Source: Bromus sterilis
Taxonomy: Eukaryota; Streptophyta; Magnoliopsida; Poales; Poaceae
Length of the DNA stretch: 64,000 nt
Direction: 5' to 3'
Assembly: GCA_950022295.1 (NCBI GenBank)
Contig: OX465600.1
Span: 290,391,782 to 290,455,781, forward strand
Shown here: positions 37,597-49,869 of the stretch, piece by piece
Layout: each line of letters opens with the position of its first letter
Numbering within the stretch: position 1 is the first letter of the stretch
Made by a program: the position numbers and the translations under genes
Notes under the pieces: generated by a model
What the model saw: only the letters and a program-made list of their open reading frames with translations
Databases searched by the model: none
Told to the model about the DNA's origin: nothing

Positions 37597-40500
37597 TGTC
37601 GGGACCCGGGGTTAGCGTATGTAATTCCAGTCATGATACAATCACATGGAGAGCCGAGAACCGTACCCACTTGTCTAAGCAGACAAGGCCAAGCACAGAA
37701 CGTTCTCGGTAAGCATCGAACGTGAGGGGCATCCCATTCAGGCCGGATGATCAACTGAGATGGGTCCTCAACGTCTGCTCACAAGTCTAAATGCTTATGG
37801 GTGGTGAATCCCATATTCATAGACAAGTCGCCTCAACCATGTTGTCGATTGGATCCTAACTCTTACATAGACTTACTCCATCCCGATCACTTAGTCGGGG
37901 TCTAGGGCGGGCTCGATCATACAACAAAGTGTGCACGTGACAGAGTCACGAGCAATCGCATTGCGATGCCCCAAGCTACGCACATCTAAGGGCCACTTGG
38001 TGTATAAAAGATCGCCAGCCAGATCACAACTAAGGTCTCGAAAACCCATACTAAGACATGCATGTTATAAACATACACGCAGCACACATGTCTAGTATGA
38101 ACAGCAGGTATCATCACATAACTCTACAAAGTACTCTTTATTGATATACACATAGAGCATACAAAGATCACATGTCTGTGATCAACATTACATCATACAA
38201 CGGAAGCAAATTAGGTCTGAGTACAGACAAGTTTAACAAATGGCTTAGAGAAGCCTTGTAAACAAACATGCCCTTCCATGAGGGACCAGACTGCTGTCTG
38301 GGACTATGCTAACTTAGTCAACGTCGAGCTTCAGGTCGGTGACTCCATCGGTGTCCGGGTTCTCATCTAAAACATAGAATAAGGAAACGTGAGTACAAAG
38401 TCGTACTCAGCAAGACTTACATCAGATCTATACTACTCATGCTCAAGTATCAAGGTAAAGGGAGGTGGGGTTTCACTTGCAGAAATGCCAGCTTTGACTT
38501 GGCTAGTCCTGAACTACGAATACCAGACTTGAGATAAGAAGCGTACACGAGTCCACTACATCTCCAACCAATACACCACTATGGTTACTTCCTCGACTTC
38601 CCCAAGAGGAAGCACACCATAGCACTCACGCTTATCTTGCGAGTTTTATAAGTATCCATTCAAGTTGTCTCATAATCAGGTACAGGTTCCAAGTAGTCCT
38701 TAACCGCGGACGCGGCTATTCGAATAGTTTTGTTAACCTTGCAAGGGTGTAAGCTACACACACATGACCATCGGTTACCGCCAGGTCTCGCCACCGTTCA
38801 AGAGGTGACAGCGAGGATGTTCACCACGACACTTCGCTCACAACCGGTCTATTTCAGGAGTCGACTATCTGAGTTTGCCTCCGCTCGAGAGCCCGGCCGG
38901 ATCAACGAAACGGACTCAAACAATGCAGGTGACCGAGACGCCACCTCTGGCAGATGGTTTTCCTGACTCACAGGTGCACCCACATATCTATATGATGCAA
39001 CCATTTCCTTCGTTCTTTTTCTATGCACATGTCTAATGGAAAGCCCGAACTAATGTGACTCCTGGACGTCGACACGGATCAAGGTACTAGGCCGAGAGGG
39101 GTCAGTGAGCCCAATGTGTGGTTGTACTCTTTTTCTTGGATTACCATACAAGAACTCGATGCTTAAGGCGGTGTTCAACGAGACAACCCACTGTGTACTC
39201 CTACACAGCCTCTCATCGTTCACCTTTTATTAGGGTAGATTCACCAACACAGTTTCACTTTCATCAACACCATGTTCACTATCATCCCGACTCACATCAA
39301 AAGCAACCTCACTGTAACAGTAATCATGCAATAAGCAGTAACAGTTGCAGGGGCCACATGATATCAAACAACTCCTATGTCAGCTAGGATTGTGGTTTGC
39401 TTACTACTATGACAAGGTGATAGGTCATGCATCGGATATGGGTTCAACTATACGGTAGAATCGATACAAGATGATCTCCTAAACATGCATAAGCGAGACT
39501 GAGAGGGAAATGGGATTTTATAGACATGATCAATGGGGTTTGCTTGCCTTGCTGACGACACACAGGTCTTAACGGTGGTCTTCTTCTTCGGGGGTGATCA
39601 CCGTCTCGGAAAAGCTGGTACCGGAAATAATCATCAACAAGGGGGGACACAAATAAAGTACAATGCTCAAGCACATGTTAAGTTGTGACATGATGTAAAG
39701 GGTACTGATTTATGGCAAATTCAATTTAATTGAAGTATATTGCATTTGGAATGCAAATTCAAACTCCAAATTGAATTTCAAATTAAATCATATACACATT
39801 TGCTTCTGTTCACCCATTTTAAAATGGTCAAACATAAAAACAAATTGCATATTCTTAATCCTTGCATTTTTCTGATAATTTTTCATATATTATATGTTTA
39901 ATTTGGAGTTAATATGAATTAGTTATGAATTTCCAAAGTTTAAATGATTTTCTGGATTTTTCTGGATTATTTTAATTCTTTGGAATTTGGTTTATTGCAT
40001 CAGCATGACGTGGGGGTGACGTCATAGGGGCTCTGGCCAGTGGGCCAGCCCTGTCAGTGGGAGAGGGGCTAATCCCTCTCTGTTTAGTTAACAGAGGGGT
40101 TTAGGGGGCCAGGGGGCCCACCTGTTAGTGGCCCTAGGGGGTAATTAGCTTAGGCTAAATAAGGCCTTAATGGCCGGCCATGTCGGCTCGCCACCGGCGA
40201 CGCCAAAACACAGCGGCGTCCTCACTAGACTGCGATTCCGGCAGCCAAACGCAGCGCTAGGGCTACCAAATTGTAGCCCGTGGACGTGCGCTTCTCGGAA
40301 GCTAGCTGCGCGTCGCCGGGGAGGTCCTCAACGTCGCCGTCTTCAACTTTCGCGGCGGCCGGAGTCCGGTTATCGCAGACATCACGTGGCAGTGGGGCGT
40401 TTTGGCCATGGGCTAGGGCATCGTGACCCTGGGGGACTCAGTAGCACCGTGCGCATCTCGGAAAGGGAAGGGAGGCATGGGAGCTTGCACCTCGTCGGCC

Positions 40501-41542
40501 ATGGCGGGTCCAAGCTTCGGCTTCCATGGCGGGGGTGGCTAGGAGGTGCAACAGGAGGATTGAGCTTAGGGTTTTGAAGCGCCTGCTGACCAGGAATGTG
40601 TTGGAGGCGATAGCGAGGTCGAAGGTGCCCTGGTGACGACGGAATCATCGACGGAATCCGGCGGCTCCGGCGAGATGTCAACGAGGCTTGCGGCCGTTCG
40701 GGGCAGAATTGGTCTGCCAGCTCCTGCACGGCGTGGCTTGCGTCTACGGCGATCTTCCGGGACAACTTCTCGCGGCCGTTGGCCGTCTCTGGCCGTGCGG
40801 AATCACGGCGGCGCTCCGGTAGTCTCTCGGGTTCTCACGGAGAAGACGAGGAAGGAAAAGGGGAGGGTGACCAAGGGCAAGGGGGAAAGGTGCGGCGTGC
40901 GCGTGGCAGCTTCTTGGCGAGGAGAGGGGGCCTGGGTGGCCAGGAATACGCGAGACGTCGCGGTGGCGTCGTCGCCGCGCTCTGCCCCTCCAGCGAGCTG
41001 CTTGGCAGCGCGGGGAAGAAGACGACAAGGCTGTCGTGGGCTGGGCCGGGGAAGTCTAGTTGGGCCCGACGCCGTAGGGGTTGGGCTGGGTTTTTCTTTT
41101 TTCCTTTTCTTCTGTTATTTCTTTCTGTAATTTGTTTTGCCCCAAATAAAAATAGCAAGGCATTTTATAAAATAATGAAAACTTTTATGTGGGCTTATAA
41201 CATATATAGCTAGCCAATCATAAGTTTTGGTGACTTTTGAAATTCAAACAATTTGAATTTAAATTCAAATTGGAGTTTAATTTAATTTCCAATGCACCTT
41301 TTGAATTTTTGAATATTCCATGGGCATGGGAAAATCCCCAAACCACTTTTGCAATGATCAGCAACAATTCTAGGAATTTTCCAAACATTCAAATGATTTT
41401 TGGAAAAAGATTTTTATCTGGCCATTTGATTTAATTTCTCAGGGCTTTTCTTTTCCCCATTTTTGAATTTCTTTTTGGAATTTTTGCATGATGCAAAGGG
41501 ATCAAACAAACCCTAGCACTTACCCTAGTTGGGGTTCTGACA
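37597..41542 (-). repeat. 3' LTR of the chromovirus
   Basis: 3946 bp, intact relative to its partner. It contains a GC-rich block at about 40150-41090. It retains the 556 bases (40772-41327) that the 5' LTR has lost. Plus-strand frames in the GC-rich block are not supported as genes. Confidence 0.93.
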
Positions 41543-44500
41543 ACTCGCCCCCACTCAAAAGAATCTCGTCCCGAGATTCAGAAGTCGTCGGGAGGAAGGT
41601 GGGGTACTCGGCACGGAGGTGGTCTTCTCTTTCCCAGGTTGCTTCTTTCTCGGAGTGATGTGACCATTGTACTTTCAGGAACTTGATCTTCTGACGACGA
41701 GTGACACGTTCTGCTGAATCAAGAATACGAACAGGGTACTCTCGATAAGAAAGGTCATCTTGGAGATCAAGCGTTTCATGGTCGACTTCGCGGATGGGGT
41801 CCTTGAAGCAACGCCTGAGTTGTGACACATGGAATACATCATGTACTCGGGAAAGATAAGGGGGTAGTTCAAGTTGGTAGGAAACTTCTCCACGTTTAGC
41901 AATGATGCGGAAGGGTCCGATGTAACGTGGGGCCAACTTGCCTTTGATACCAAATCGTTGGGTTCCCTTCAGAGGAGTAACCCGAAGGTAAGCCTTCTCA
42001 TCCAGATTGTAGCTCTCCTTTCTATGATGACGATCATAGTAGCTTTTCTGACGAGACTGGGCGGCTTTCAATCGATCACGAACAATGAGAACTTGCTCTT
42101 CTGCTTCCTTGATCATATCCGGTCCAAAGAGTTGTCCCTCACAGGTTTCTGACCAGTTAAGGGGTGTTCGACATCGTCGTCCATAGAGGAGTTCAAAAGG
42201 ATCCATGTTCAGACTAGATTGAAAACTATTGTTATAAGCAAATTCAGCGAATGGAAGAGACTTCTCCCAATTCTTTCCGAATGAGATAACACAAGCTCTG
42301 AGCATGTCTTCCAAGATTTGATTAACCCTTTCGACTTGACCGCTAGACTGAGGATGGAAAGCTGTACTAAAGGATAGATGAGTTCCCATAGCATTCTGAA
42401 AGCTTCCCCAAAATCTAGAGGTGAAAAGGCTACCACGATCAGAATTGATCACCAAAGGAACACCGTGAAGAGACACAATTCTAGAGATATACAAGTCCGC
42501 TAACTGGCTAGCAGTTATAGACTCGCGAACGGGAAAGAAGTGAGCAACTTTGGAAAGCCTATCTATGACAACGAAGATGGCATCATTTCCTTTCTGGGTT
42601 TTTGGAAAGCCGGTGATGAAGTCCATACCGACTTTGTCCCATTTCCACTCGGGAATAGGCAAAGGTTGAAGTGTGCCAGCAGGTCTTTGGTGTTCGGCCT
42701 TAATGCGACGACAAACATCACATTCATCCACAAATCGAGCAATGTCTCTCTTCATCCTAGTCCACAAAAATCTCTGGCGTAGATCTCGGTACATTTTTGT
42801 GCTACCGGGATGAATTGAGAGGGGTGTGTCATGGGCTTCTTTGAGGATGAGTTGCCGTAGATCCTTGTTCTTAGGTACTACCAAACGATTTTCAAAGAAT
42901 ACCGTTCTTTTACTATCTATGGAGAAACATTTAGCAACTCCGCTAGCAATGTTCTCCTTGATCCGGCGAACACCTCGCGCACGCCTTTGGGCAACTCCGA
43001 TTTGATCCTCAAGGGTTGGTTTCGCCACCAAGTTGAAAAGGGATCCATGAGGAACAATCTCGAGATTAAGCTTTTGAAATTCCTCATGAAGAAGTGGTTG
43101 ATACTGTTGTAACATGAGGTTGTTACAATACGACTTACGACTTAGTGCATCAGCCATGACGTTGGCCTTGCCTGGGGTGTAAGAAATTCCTAAGTCATAA
43201 TCTTTTATCAACTCAATCCAGCGTCTTTGCCTGAGATTAAGATCTGGCTGGGTGAAAATATATTTGAGGCTTTGGTGTTCAGAATAAATCTCACAACGAT
43301 TACCAAGGAGGTAATGTCGCCAAGTCTTCAGGGCATGAACTACGGCAGCGAGTTCAAGATCATGGGTTGGATAGTTCTCTTCATGTGGCCGCAACTGGCG
43401 TGAAGCATAAGCTACCACATGTCTATCTTGCATAAGTATGCATCCTAACCCTTGCCGTGAAGCATCACAATAGATCTCGAAATCCCTTTTGGTGTCTGGA
43501 GGTGCAAGTACGGGTGCAGAAGTCAATCTTCTTTTTAGCTCTTGAAAGCTTTCCTCGCACTTGGAAGTCCATTGGAATTTATTATCTTTCTTGAGGAGTT
43601 CAGTAAGGGGCTTTGCAACTTTAGAAAAATTCTCGACGAAGCGGCGGCAATAGCTTGCTAAGCCAAGAAAACTCCTAACTTGCTTTACCGATTCAGGTGG
43701 AGTCCAGTCAAGGACGACCTGAACTCTCTCGGGATTGACAGCAACACCTTTCGCAGAAATCACATGGCCTAAGTAGGTCACTTCTGGTAGCCAAAATTCA
43801 CACTTGGAGAACTTGGCATAAAGGCGGTGCTCTCTAAGTTTCATCAATACCAACCTAAGATGTTCTGCGTGCTCTTCTTCGTTCTTCGAGTAGATGAGAA
43901 TGTCATCAAGATAAACCACAACAAATTTATCTAGGTACTCCATGAAGATCGAATTCATTAAGCGCGAGAATGTGGCGGGGGCATTGGTCAAACCAAAGGA
44001 CATGACGGTGTACTCGTAAAGACCATAACGAGTAGTGAAAGCCGTTTTTGGAATGTCCTCGTTTCGGATTTTGATTTGATGATAGCCTAATCTCAAATCC
44101 ATCTTGGAGAAGGCAGAGGATCCAGCAAGTTGATCATAAAGATCATTGATCCTGCGCAGTGGGTACTTGTTCTTTATCGTCGCTAGATTTAGCGGGCGAT
44201 AGTCTACGCACATCCTTTCTGTTCCATCTTTCTTTGTTACGAACAGAACGGGGCAACCCCATGGCGATGAGCTAGGGCGGATGAAGCCTTTTGCCAACGA
44301 AGCATCAAGTTGGGTTTTTAGCTCAGCTAACTCATGTGGGGCCATCCTATATGGACGTCTCGAGATTGGGGCTGTGCCTGGTATAAGATCCACCATGAAT
44401 TCTACACACCTGTCGGGTGGCATTCCCGGCAGCTCTTCAGGAAAGATATCCGGGAAGTCACGAACCACCGAAACATCTTCAAGGTCAGGAAGGGGAAGCA

Positions 44501-44880
44501 CATTCAAAGTATGCATCTGGATTCTAGAGCTGGGTGATGTGTAGTCAATGATCTGGCCTGAAGGATGGGTGAGTTTGACTGATTTGGCTTTACAATCAAG
44601 GAAAGCATTCTGCCTCGATAACCAATCCATTCCTAGGATGACATCAATGTCCGAAGACTTGAGGGCTATAAGTGAAGCAAGGAATACTAAACCCTCAATT
44701 GCAATTTGATTGCCATGGCTTACTCTATTAGTTTGCCACTTTGAACCAGGAGTTTGAATGATCATTGGAGAAAACATTTCTTCAAAAGAAAATCCATGCC
44801 GAAGTGCATAACCCTCCGACATGAATGAATGAGAAGCTCCTGGATCGAAAAGAACGGAGGCAGGGACATGATTGACTGGA
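41520..44880 (-). CDS. pol: Chromovirus pol: protease, RT, RNase H, integrase, chromodomain
   Basis: The open frame from the ATG at 44822 gives 1100 residues; the same frame extends upstream to about 44880 and includes the protease active-site motif DPGASHSF. Residue numbers count from that ATG. Protease C-terminus: ILGMDWLSR at 62-70. Reverse transcriptase about 180-350: MDLRLGYHQ and YLDD at 304-307. RNase H about 445-562: D453, E490, E515 (where Asp is usual) and D558. Integrase zinc finger: H663, H670, C700, C703. Integrase core: D733, D794, E830 (35 residues between the last two). A chromodomain-like segment lies near 1010-1085. It would copy element RNA into DNA and integrate it. Expression is doubtful because the gag frame upstream is broken. 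I see no internal stop. Confidence 0.92.
41543..41557 (-). other. Polypurine tract of the chromovirus
   Basis: The sense strand reads GAGTGGGGGCGAGT immediately before the 3' LTR. The pol reading frame runs through it and stops inside the LTR at 41520. Confidence 0.85.
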
Positions 44881-45184
44881 GTGTGCCAAGAATGACGTCA
44901 GAAGCATCAGTGGCTTCCTCAACGGCGATTTGGTTCACACAAACACTACTAGTGGAAGAAGGCTTTGCTAGAAAGGCTTTGGTGGTTGATTTCTTTGAAG
45001 GCTTGGGTCGAGAATGACGTGGTGCCATCAAGACCTGAGGGCATGGACGATAGTAATGGCTTGGAAGACCACACTTAAAGCATACCCTGTCTGAATTGCT
45101 GGGAGTGGGATTACTTGGCTGCACACCATCATTCCGGGGTGGAATAATGTGTTGGGGTGGATGGCATATATTTGGTGGTGGCCT
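44762..45184 (-). pseudogene. gag: gag C-terminus with zinc knuckle, out of frame with pol
   Basis: This minus-strand frame carries a CX2CX4HX4C zinc knuckle (CFKCGLPSHYYRPC) and a linker rich in Pro, Ser and Lys. It then overlaps the protease start in a different frame; the shift lies near 44880-44895. Upstream, the connection to the gag core needs further frame changes between about 45125 and 45240. In this lineage gag and pol usually form one frame, so this is most simply mutation, not programmed frameshifting. Confidence 0.75.
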
Positions 45185-46000
45185 CTAGAGAAGGTTTTGA
45201 GGTATGGCTCTGGTTGGAATCCAAATTCGGCGTTTCTGAGGGGCTGAACTTGAAGAAGGAGCAAGCTCAAGAGCATGCTTGAGGGACTCCTCGAAAATTT
45301 CATTGCCATGCTCAGCTCTGAAGGATCTGTTGACTAAATCCTCAAAGGTGGCAAATTCGATGAGGTTGAGATCATGACGAAGGATGGGGCTAAGTCCCTT
45401 ACAGAACCTTGCCTGCTTTCTAGCATCAGTGGTGATCTCATCTTGGGCATACTGAGCAAGAAGGTTGAATTCTCTCACATACTCATGAATGGAGATCTCT
45501 CCTTGAGTCAGGTTGCAGAATTCTTCCTTCTTGCGCTCCATCAACTCATCTAGAAGGTGGTACCCTCGAAAGGTAACACAGAACTCCTGCCAAGTCACTA
45601 GGTGACCATCTGGCTGCATAGCAACATAGTTCTCCCACCATTCAGCGGCAGCACCTTCCAGAAAGTATGCCGCAAATATAAATCGGTCATCGGGAGCAAC
45701 ATGTGAAGTGTCAAGTTTACGCTCGATGGAACGGAGCCAATCATCAGCTTCAAGGGGCTCAGAAGAACATCGGAATACCGGTGGCTTGAGGAGGATGAAG
45801 TCCTGAATTCTCAAAACCACATTGCGATGACGTGAGGTATTCTGCTCGATGAGCTCCAGAAGGCATGTTTGGTCACGTTGATTCTTCTCAGCTTCCATCA
45901 TGATTTCCGCCGCAGAAGGCGGTGGTAGAGGTTCATCATCATCTCGAATCCGAACACGGTCTCGATTCCGACGAACAGCACTACGAGTTCCACCTGACAT
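45185..46000 (-). CDS. gag: Chromovirus gag core (truncated by frameshift)
   Basis: The ATG is at 46000, about 460 bases after the primer site, giving 271 residues. The Retrotrans_gag core is evident: a basic N-terminus, then ADDWLRSIERKL, AAAEWWENYV, TWQEFCVTFRGYHL and ISIHEYVREFNLLAQYA. The frame ends at 45185; the zinc knuckle expected downstream is in another frame (44762-45124). It would form the particle shell. Confidence 0.85.
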   Translation of the reverse strand: MSGGTRSAVRRNRDRVRIRDDDEPLPPPSAAEIMMEAEKNQRDQTCLLELIEQNTSRHRNVVLRIQDFILLKPPVFRCSSEPLEADDWLRSIERKLDTSHVAPDDRFIFAAYFLEGAAAEWWENYVAMQPDGHLVTWQEFCVTFRGYHLLDELMERKKEEFCNLTQGEISIHEYVREFNLLAQYAQDEITTDARKQARFCKGLSPILRHDLNLIEFATFEDLVNRSFRAEHGNEIFEESLKHALELAPSSSSAPQKRRIWIPTRAIPQNLL

Positions 46001-46457
46001 CCTGTGTGATAAAAATCAACAATCAGAACAGGTTGTACGATGGAATCAAAAACAAGAAGGACATAACTAGGAGGAAAAGATTGTAATGCAAAGGCAAATA
46101 TTCATAGAATCAAGGGATAAATCGGGCAGCATAACGGCTACACCGGGATGGAAAATGAAACAACCTCGAGGAGATTGGACAAAACTTCCTCAAGGAACTC
46201 AACAAAACGATGAGTCTGGACGACCACAACTGTCCTACAGTTACAAGGAGGCAAAAAACGAGATGTTCTAGTCAGATATAGATGAGCCTATTTCTATCAT
46301 CTCGTAGAAAAGATAAGGGTGACCCAGAACTCAGATCGATGAGGGTAAGGAGAAAAAGAAGCCTTACGTTGTTCCCTTATATACCCAAGTAACTATATAA
46401 CTATAGAGTGCTAGACTCGACTTCGACCAAGGGTTGATTAATCCTACAGACAGTCCT
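46001..46457 (-). other. Chromovirus 5' leader
   Basis: Untranslated sequence between the primer site and the gag start. No structured element or gene is recognised. Confidence 0.7.
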
Positions 46458-46470
46458 GCTCTAATACCAA
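46458..46470 (-). other. Primer binding site, tRNA-iMet type
   Basis: The sense strand reads TTGGTATTAGAGC, one mismatch from the canonical TGGTATCAGAGC initiator-Met site, three bases from the LTR end. Confidence 0.85.
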
Positions 46471-46473
46471 GTC

Positions 46474-49400
46474 TGTCGGGACCTAGGGTTAGCGTATGTA
46501 ATTCCAGTCATGATACAATCACATGGAGAGCCGAGAACCGTACCCACTTGTCTAAGCAGACAAGGCCAAGCACAGAACGTTCTCGGTAAGCATCGAACGT
46601 GAGGGGCATCCCATTCAGGCCGGATGATCAACTGAGATGGGTCCTCAACGTCCTCTCACAAGTCTAAATGCTTATGGGTGGTGAATCCCATATTCATAGA
46701 CAAGTCGCCTCAACCATGTTGTCGATTGGATCCTAACTCTTACATAGACTTAATCCAGCCCGATCACTTAGTCGGGGTCTAGGGCGGGCTCGATCATACA
46801 ACAAAGTGTGCACGTGACAGAGTCACGAGCAATCGCATCGCGATGCCCCAAGCTGCGCACATCTAAGGGCCACTTGGTGTATAAAAGACCGCCAGCCAGA
46901 TCACAACTAAGGTCTCGAAAACCCATACTAAGACATGCATGTTATAAACATACACGCAGCACACATGCCTAGTATGAACAGCAGGTATCATCACATAACT
47001 CTACAAAATACTCTTTATTGATATACACATAGAGCATCCAAAGATCACATGTCTGTGATCCACATTACATCATACAACGGAAGCAAATTAGGTCTGAGTA
47101 TAGACAAGTTTAACAAATGGCTTAGAGAAGCCTTGTAAACAAACATGCCCTTCCACGAGGGACCAGACTGCTGTCTGGGACTATGCTAACTTAGTCAACG
47201 TCGAGCTTCAGGTCGGTGACTCCATTGGGGTCCGGGTTCTCATCTAAAACATAGAATAAGCAAACGTGAGTACAAAGTCGTACTCAGCAAGACTTACATC
47301 AGATCTATACTACTCATGCTCAAGTATCAAGGTAAAGGGAGGTGGGGTTTCACTTGTAGGAATGCCAGCTTTGACTTGGCTAGTCCTGAACTACGAGTAC
47401 CAGACTTGAGATAAGAAGCGTACACGAGTCCACTACATCTCCAACCAATACACCACTATGGTTACTTCCTCGACTTCCCCACGAGGAAGCACACCATAGC
47501 ACTCACGCTTATCTTTCGAGTTTTATAAGTATCCATTCAAGTTGTCTAATAATCAGGTACATGTTCCAAGTAGTCCTTAACCGCGGACGCGACTATTCGA
47601 ATAGTTTTGTTAACCTTGCAAGGGTGTAAGCTACACACACATGACCATCGGTTACCGCCAGGTCTCGCCACCGTTCAAGAGGTGACAGCGAGGATGTTCA
47701 CCACGACACCTCGCTCACAACCGGTCTATTTTAGGAGTCGACTATCTGAGTTTGCCTCCGCTCGAGAGCCCGGCCGGATCAACGAAACGGACTCAAAAAA
47801 TGCAGGTGACGAGACGCCACCTCTGGCAGATGGTTTTCCTGCCTCACAGGTGCACCCACATATCTATATGATGCAACCATTTCCTTCGTTCTTTTTCTAT
47901 GCACATGTCAAATGGAAAGCCTGAACTAATGTGACTCTTGGACGTTGACACGGATCAAGGTACTATGCCGAGAGGGGTCAGTGAGCCCAATGTGTGCTTG
48001 TACTCTTTGTCTTGGATTACCATACAAGAACTCGATGCTTAAGGCGGTGTTCAACGAGACAACCCACTGTGTACTCCTACACAGCCTCTCATCGTTCACC
48101 TTGTATTAGGGTGGATTCACCAACACAGTTTCACTTTCATCAACACCATGTTCACTATCATCCCGACTCACATCAAAAGCAACCTCACTGTAACACTAAT
48201 CATGCAATAAGCAGTAACAGTTGCAAGGGCCACATGATATCAAACAACTCCTATGTCAGCTAGGATTGTGGTTTGCTTACTACTGTGACAAGGTGATAGG
48301 TCATGCATCGGATATGGGTTCAACTATACGGTAGAATCGATACAAATGATCTCCTAAACATGCATAAGCGAGACTGAGAGGGAAATGGGATTTTATAGAC
48401 ATGATCAATGGGGTTTGCTTGCCTTGCTGACGACACACGGGTCTTAACGGTGGTCTTCTTCTTTGGGGGTGATCACCGTCTCGGAAAAGCTGGTACCTGA
48501 AACAATCATCAACAAGGGGGGACACAAATAAAGTACAATGCTCAAGCACATGTTAAGTTGTGACATGATGTAAAGGGTACTGATTTGTGGCAAATTCAAT
48601 TTAATTGAAGTATATTGCATTTGGAATGCAAATTCAAACTCCAAATTCAATTTCAAATTAAGTCATATACACATTTGCTTCTGTTCACCCATTTTAAAAT
48701 GGTCAAACATAAAAACAAATTGCATATTATTAATCCTTGCATTTTTCTGATAATTTTTCATATATTATATGTTTAATTTGGAGTTAATATGAATTAGTTA
48801 TGAATTTCCAAAGTTTAAATGATTTTCTGGATTTTTCTGGATTATTTTAATTCTCTGGAATTTGGTTTATTGCATCAGCATGACGTGGGGGTGACGTCAC
48901 AGGGGCTCTGGCCAGTGGGCCAGCCCTGTCAGTGGGAGAGGGGCTCATCCCTCTCTGTTTAGTTAACAGAGGGGTTTAGGGGGCCAGGGGGCCCACCTGT
49001 TAGTGGCCCTAGGGGGTAATTAGCTTAGGCTAAATAAGGCCTTAATGGCCGGCCATGTCGGCTCGCCGCCGGCGACGCCAAAACACGGCGGCATCCTCAC
49101 TGGACTGCGATTCCGGCAGCCAAACGCAGCACTAGGGCTACCAAATTGTAGCCCGTGGACGTGCGCTTCTCGGAAGCTAGCTGCGCGTCGCTGGGGATGT
49201 CCTCAACGTCGCCGGCTTCAACTTTTGCGGCGGCCGGAGTCCGGTTATGGCAGACATCGCGTGGCAGTGGGGCGTTTTGGCCATGGGCTAGGGCATCGTG
49301 ACCCTGGGGGACTCAGTAGCACCATGCGCATCTCGGCAAGGGAAGGGAGGCATGGGAGCTTGCACCTCGTCGGCCATGGCGGGTCCAAGCTTCGGCTTCC

Positions 49401-49869
49401 ATGGCGGGGGTGGCTAGGAGGTGCAACAGGATGATTGAGCTGAGGGTTTTTTAGCGCCTGCTCACCAGGAATGTGTTGGAGGCGACAGCGAGGTCGAAGG
49501 TGCCCTGGTGACGACGGAATCGTCGACGGAATCCGGCGGCTCTGGCGAGATGTCGACGAGGCTTGCGGCCGTTCAGGGCAGAATTGGTCGGCCAGCTCCT
49601 GCACGGCGTGGCTTGCGTCTACGGCGATCTTCTGGGACAACTTCTCAGCTTCTAGGGAAAATCCCCAAACCACTTTTGCAATGATCAGCAACAATTCTAG
49701 GAATTTTCCAAACATTCAAATGATTTTTGGAAAAAGCTTTTTATCTGGCCATTTGATTTAATTTCTCAGGGCTTTTCTTTTCCCCATTTTTGAATTTCTT
49801 TTTGGAATTTTTGCATGATGCAAAGGGATCAAACAAACCCTATCACGTACCCTAGTTGGGGTTCTGACA
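46474..49869 (-). repeat. 5' LTR of the chromovirus, internally deleted
   Basis: 3396 bp against 3946 bp for its partner. Sequence matching 40772-41327 of the partner (556 bp) is absent and replaced by the 8-base filler AGCTTCTA at 49647-49654. The remainder is nearly identical by eye. Confidence 0.92.

Larger units (their letters stand above)
37597..49869 (-). mobile_element. Full-length Tekay-like chromovirus (Gypsy)
   Basis: LTRs are 37597-41542 (3') and 46474-49869 (5'), both TGTCGGGACC...GGTTCTGACA on the plus strand. The target duplication is ATTAT (37592-37596) versus ACTAT (49870-49874), one mismatch. The primer site is tRNA-iMet-like, with a purine tract and gag-pol in sense order on the minus strand. 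The pol C-terminus carries a chromodomain-like segment, placing it in the chromovirus branch. Total 12.3 kb. Pol is open, but gag and the gag-pol junction are frameshifted. Confidence 0.95.

Noticed and set aside
40170..40577. GC-rich plus-strand frame (also in the sister LTR near 49045)
   Set aside because: Lies entirely within chromovirus LTRs, is antisense to the element, has no domain and is interrupted in related LTR copies; a composition artefact.
44762..44895. Programmed ribosomal frameshift between gag and pol
   Set aside because: No slippery heptamer plus structure was seen, and other frame breaks upstream suggest ordinary decay.
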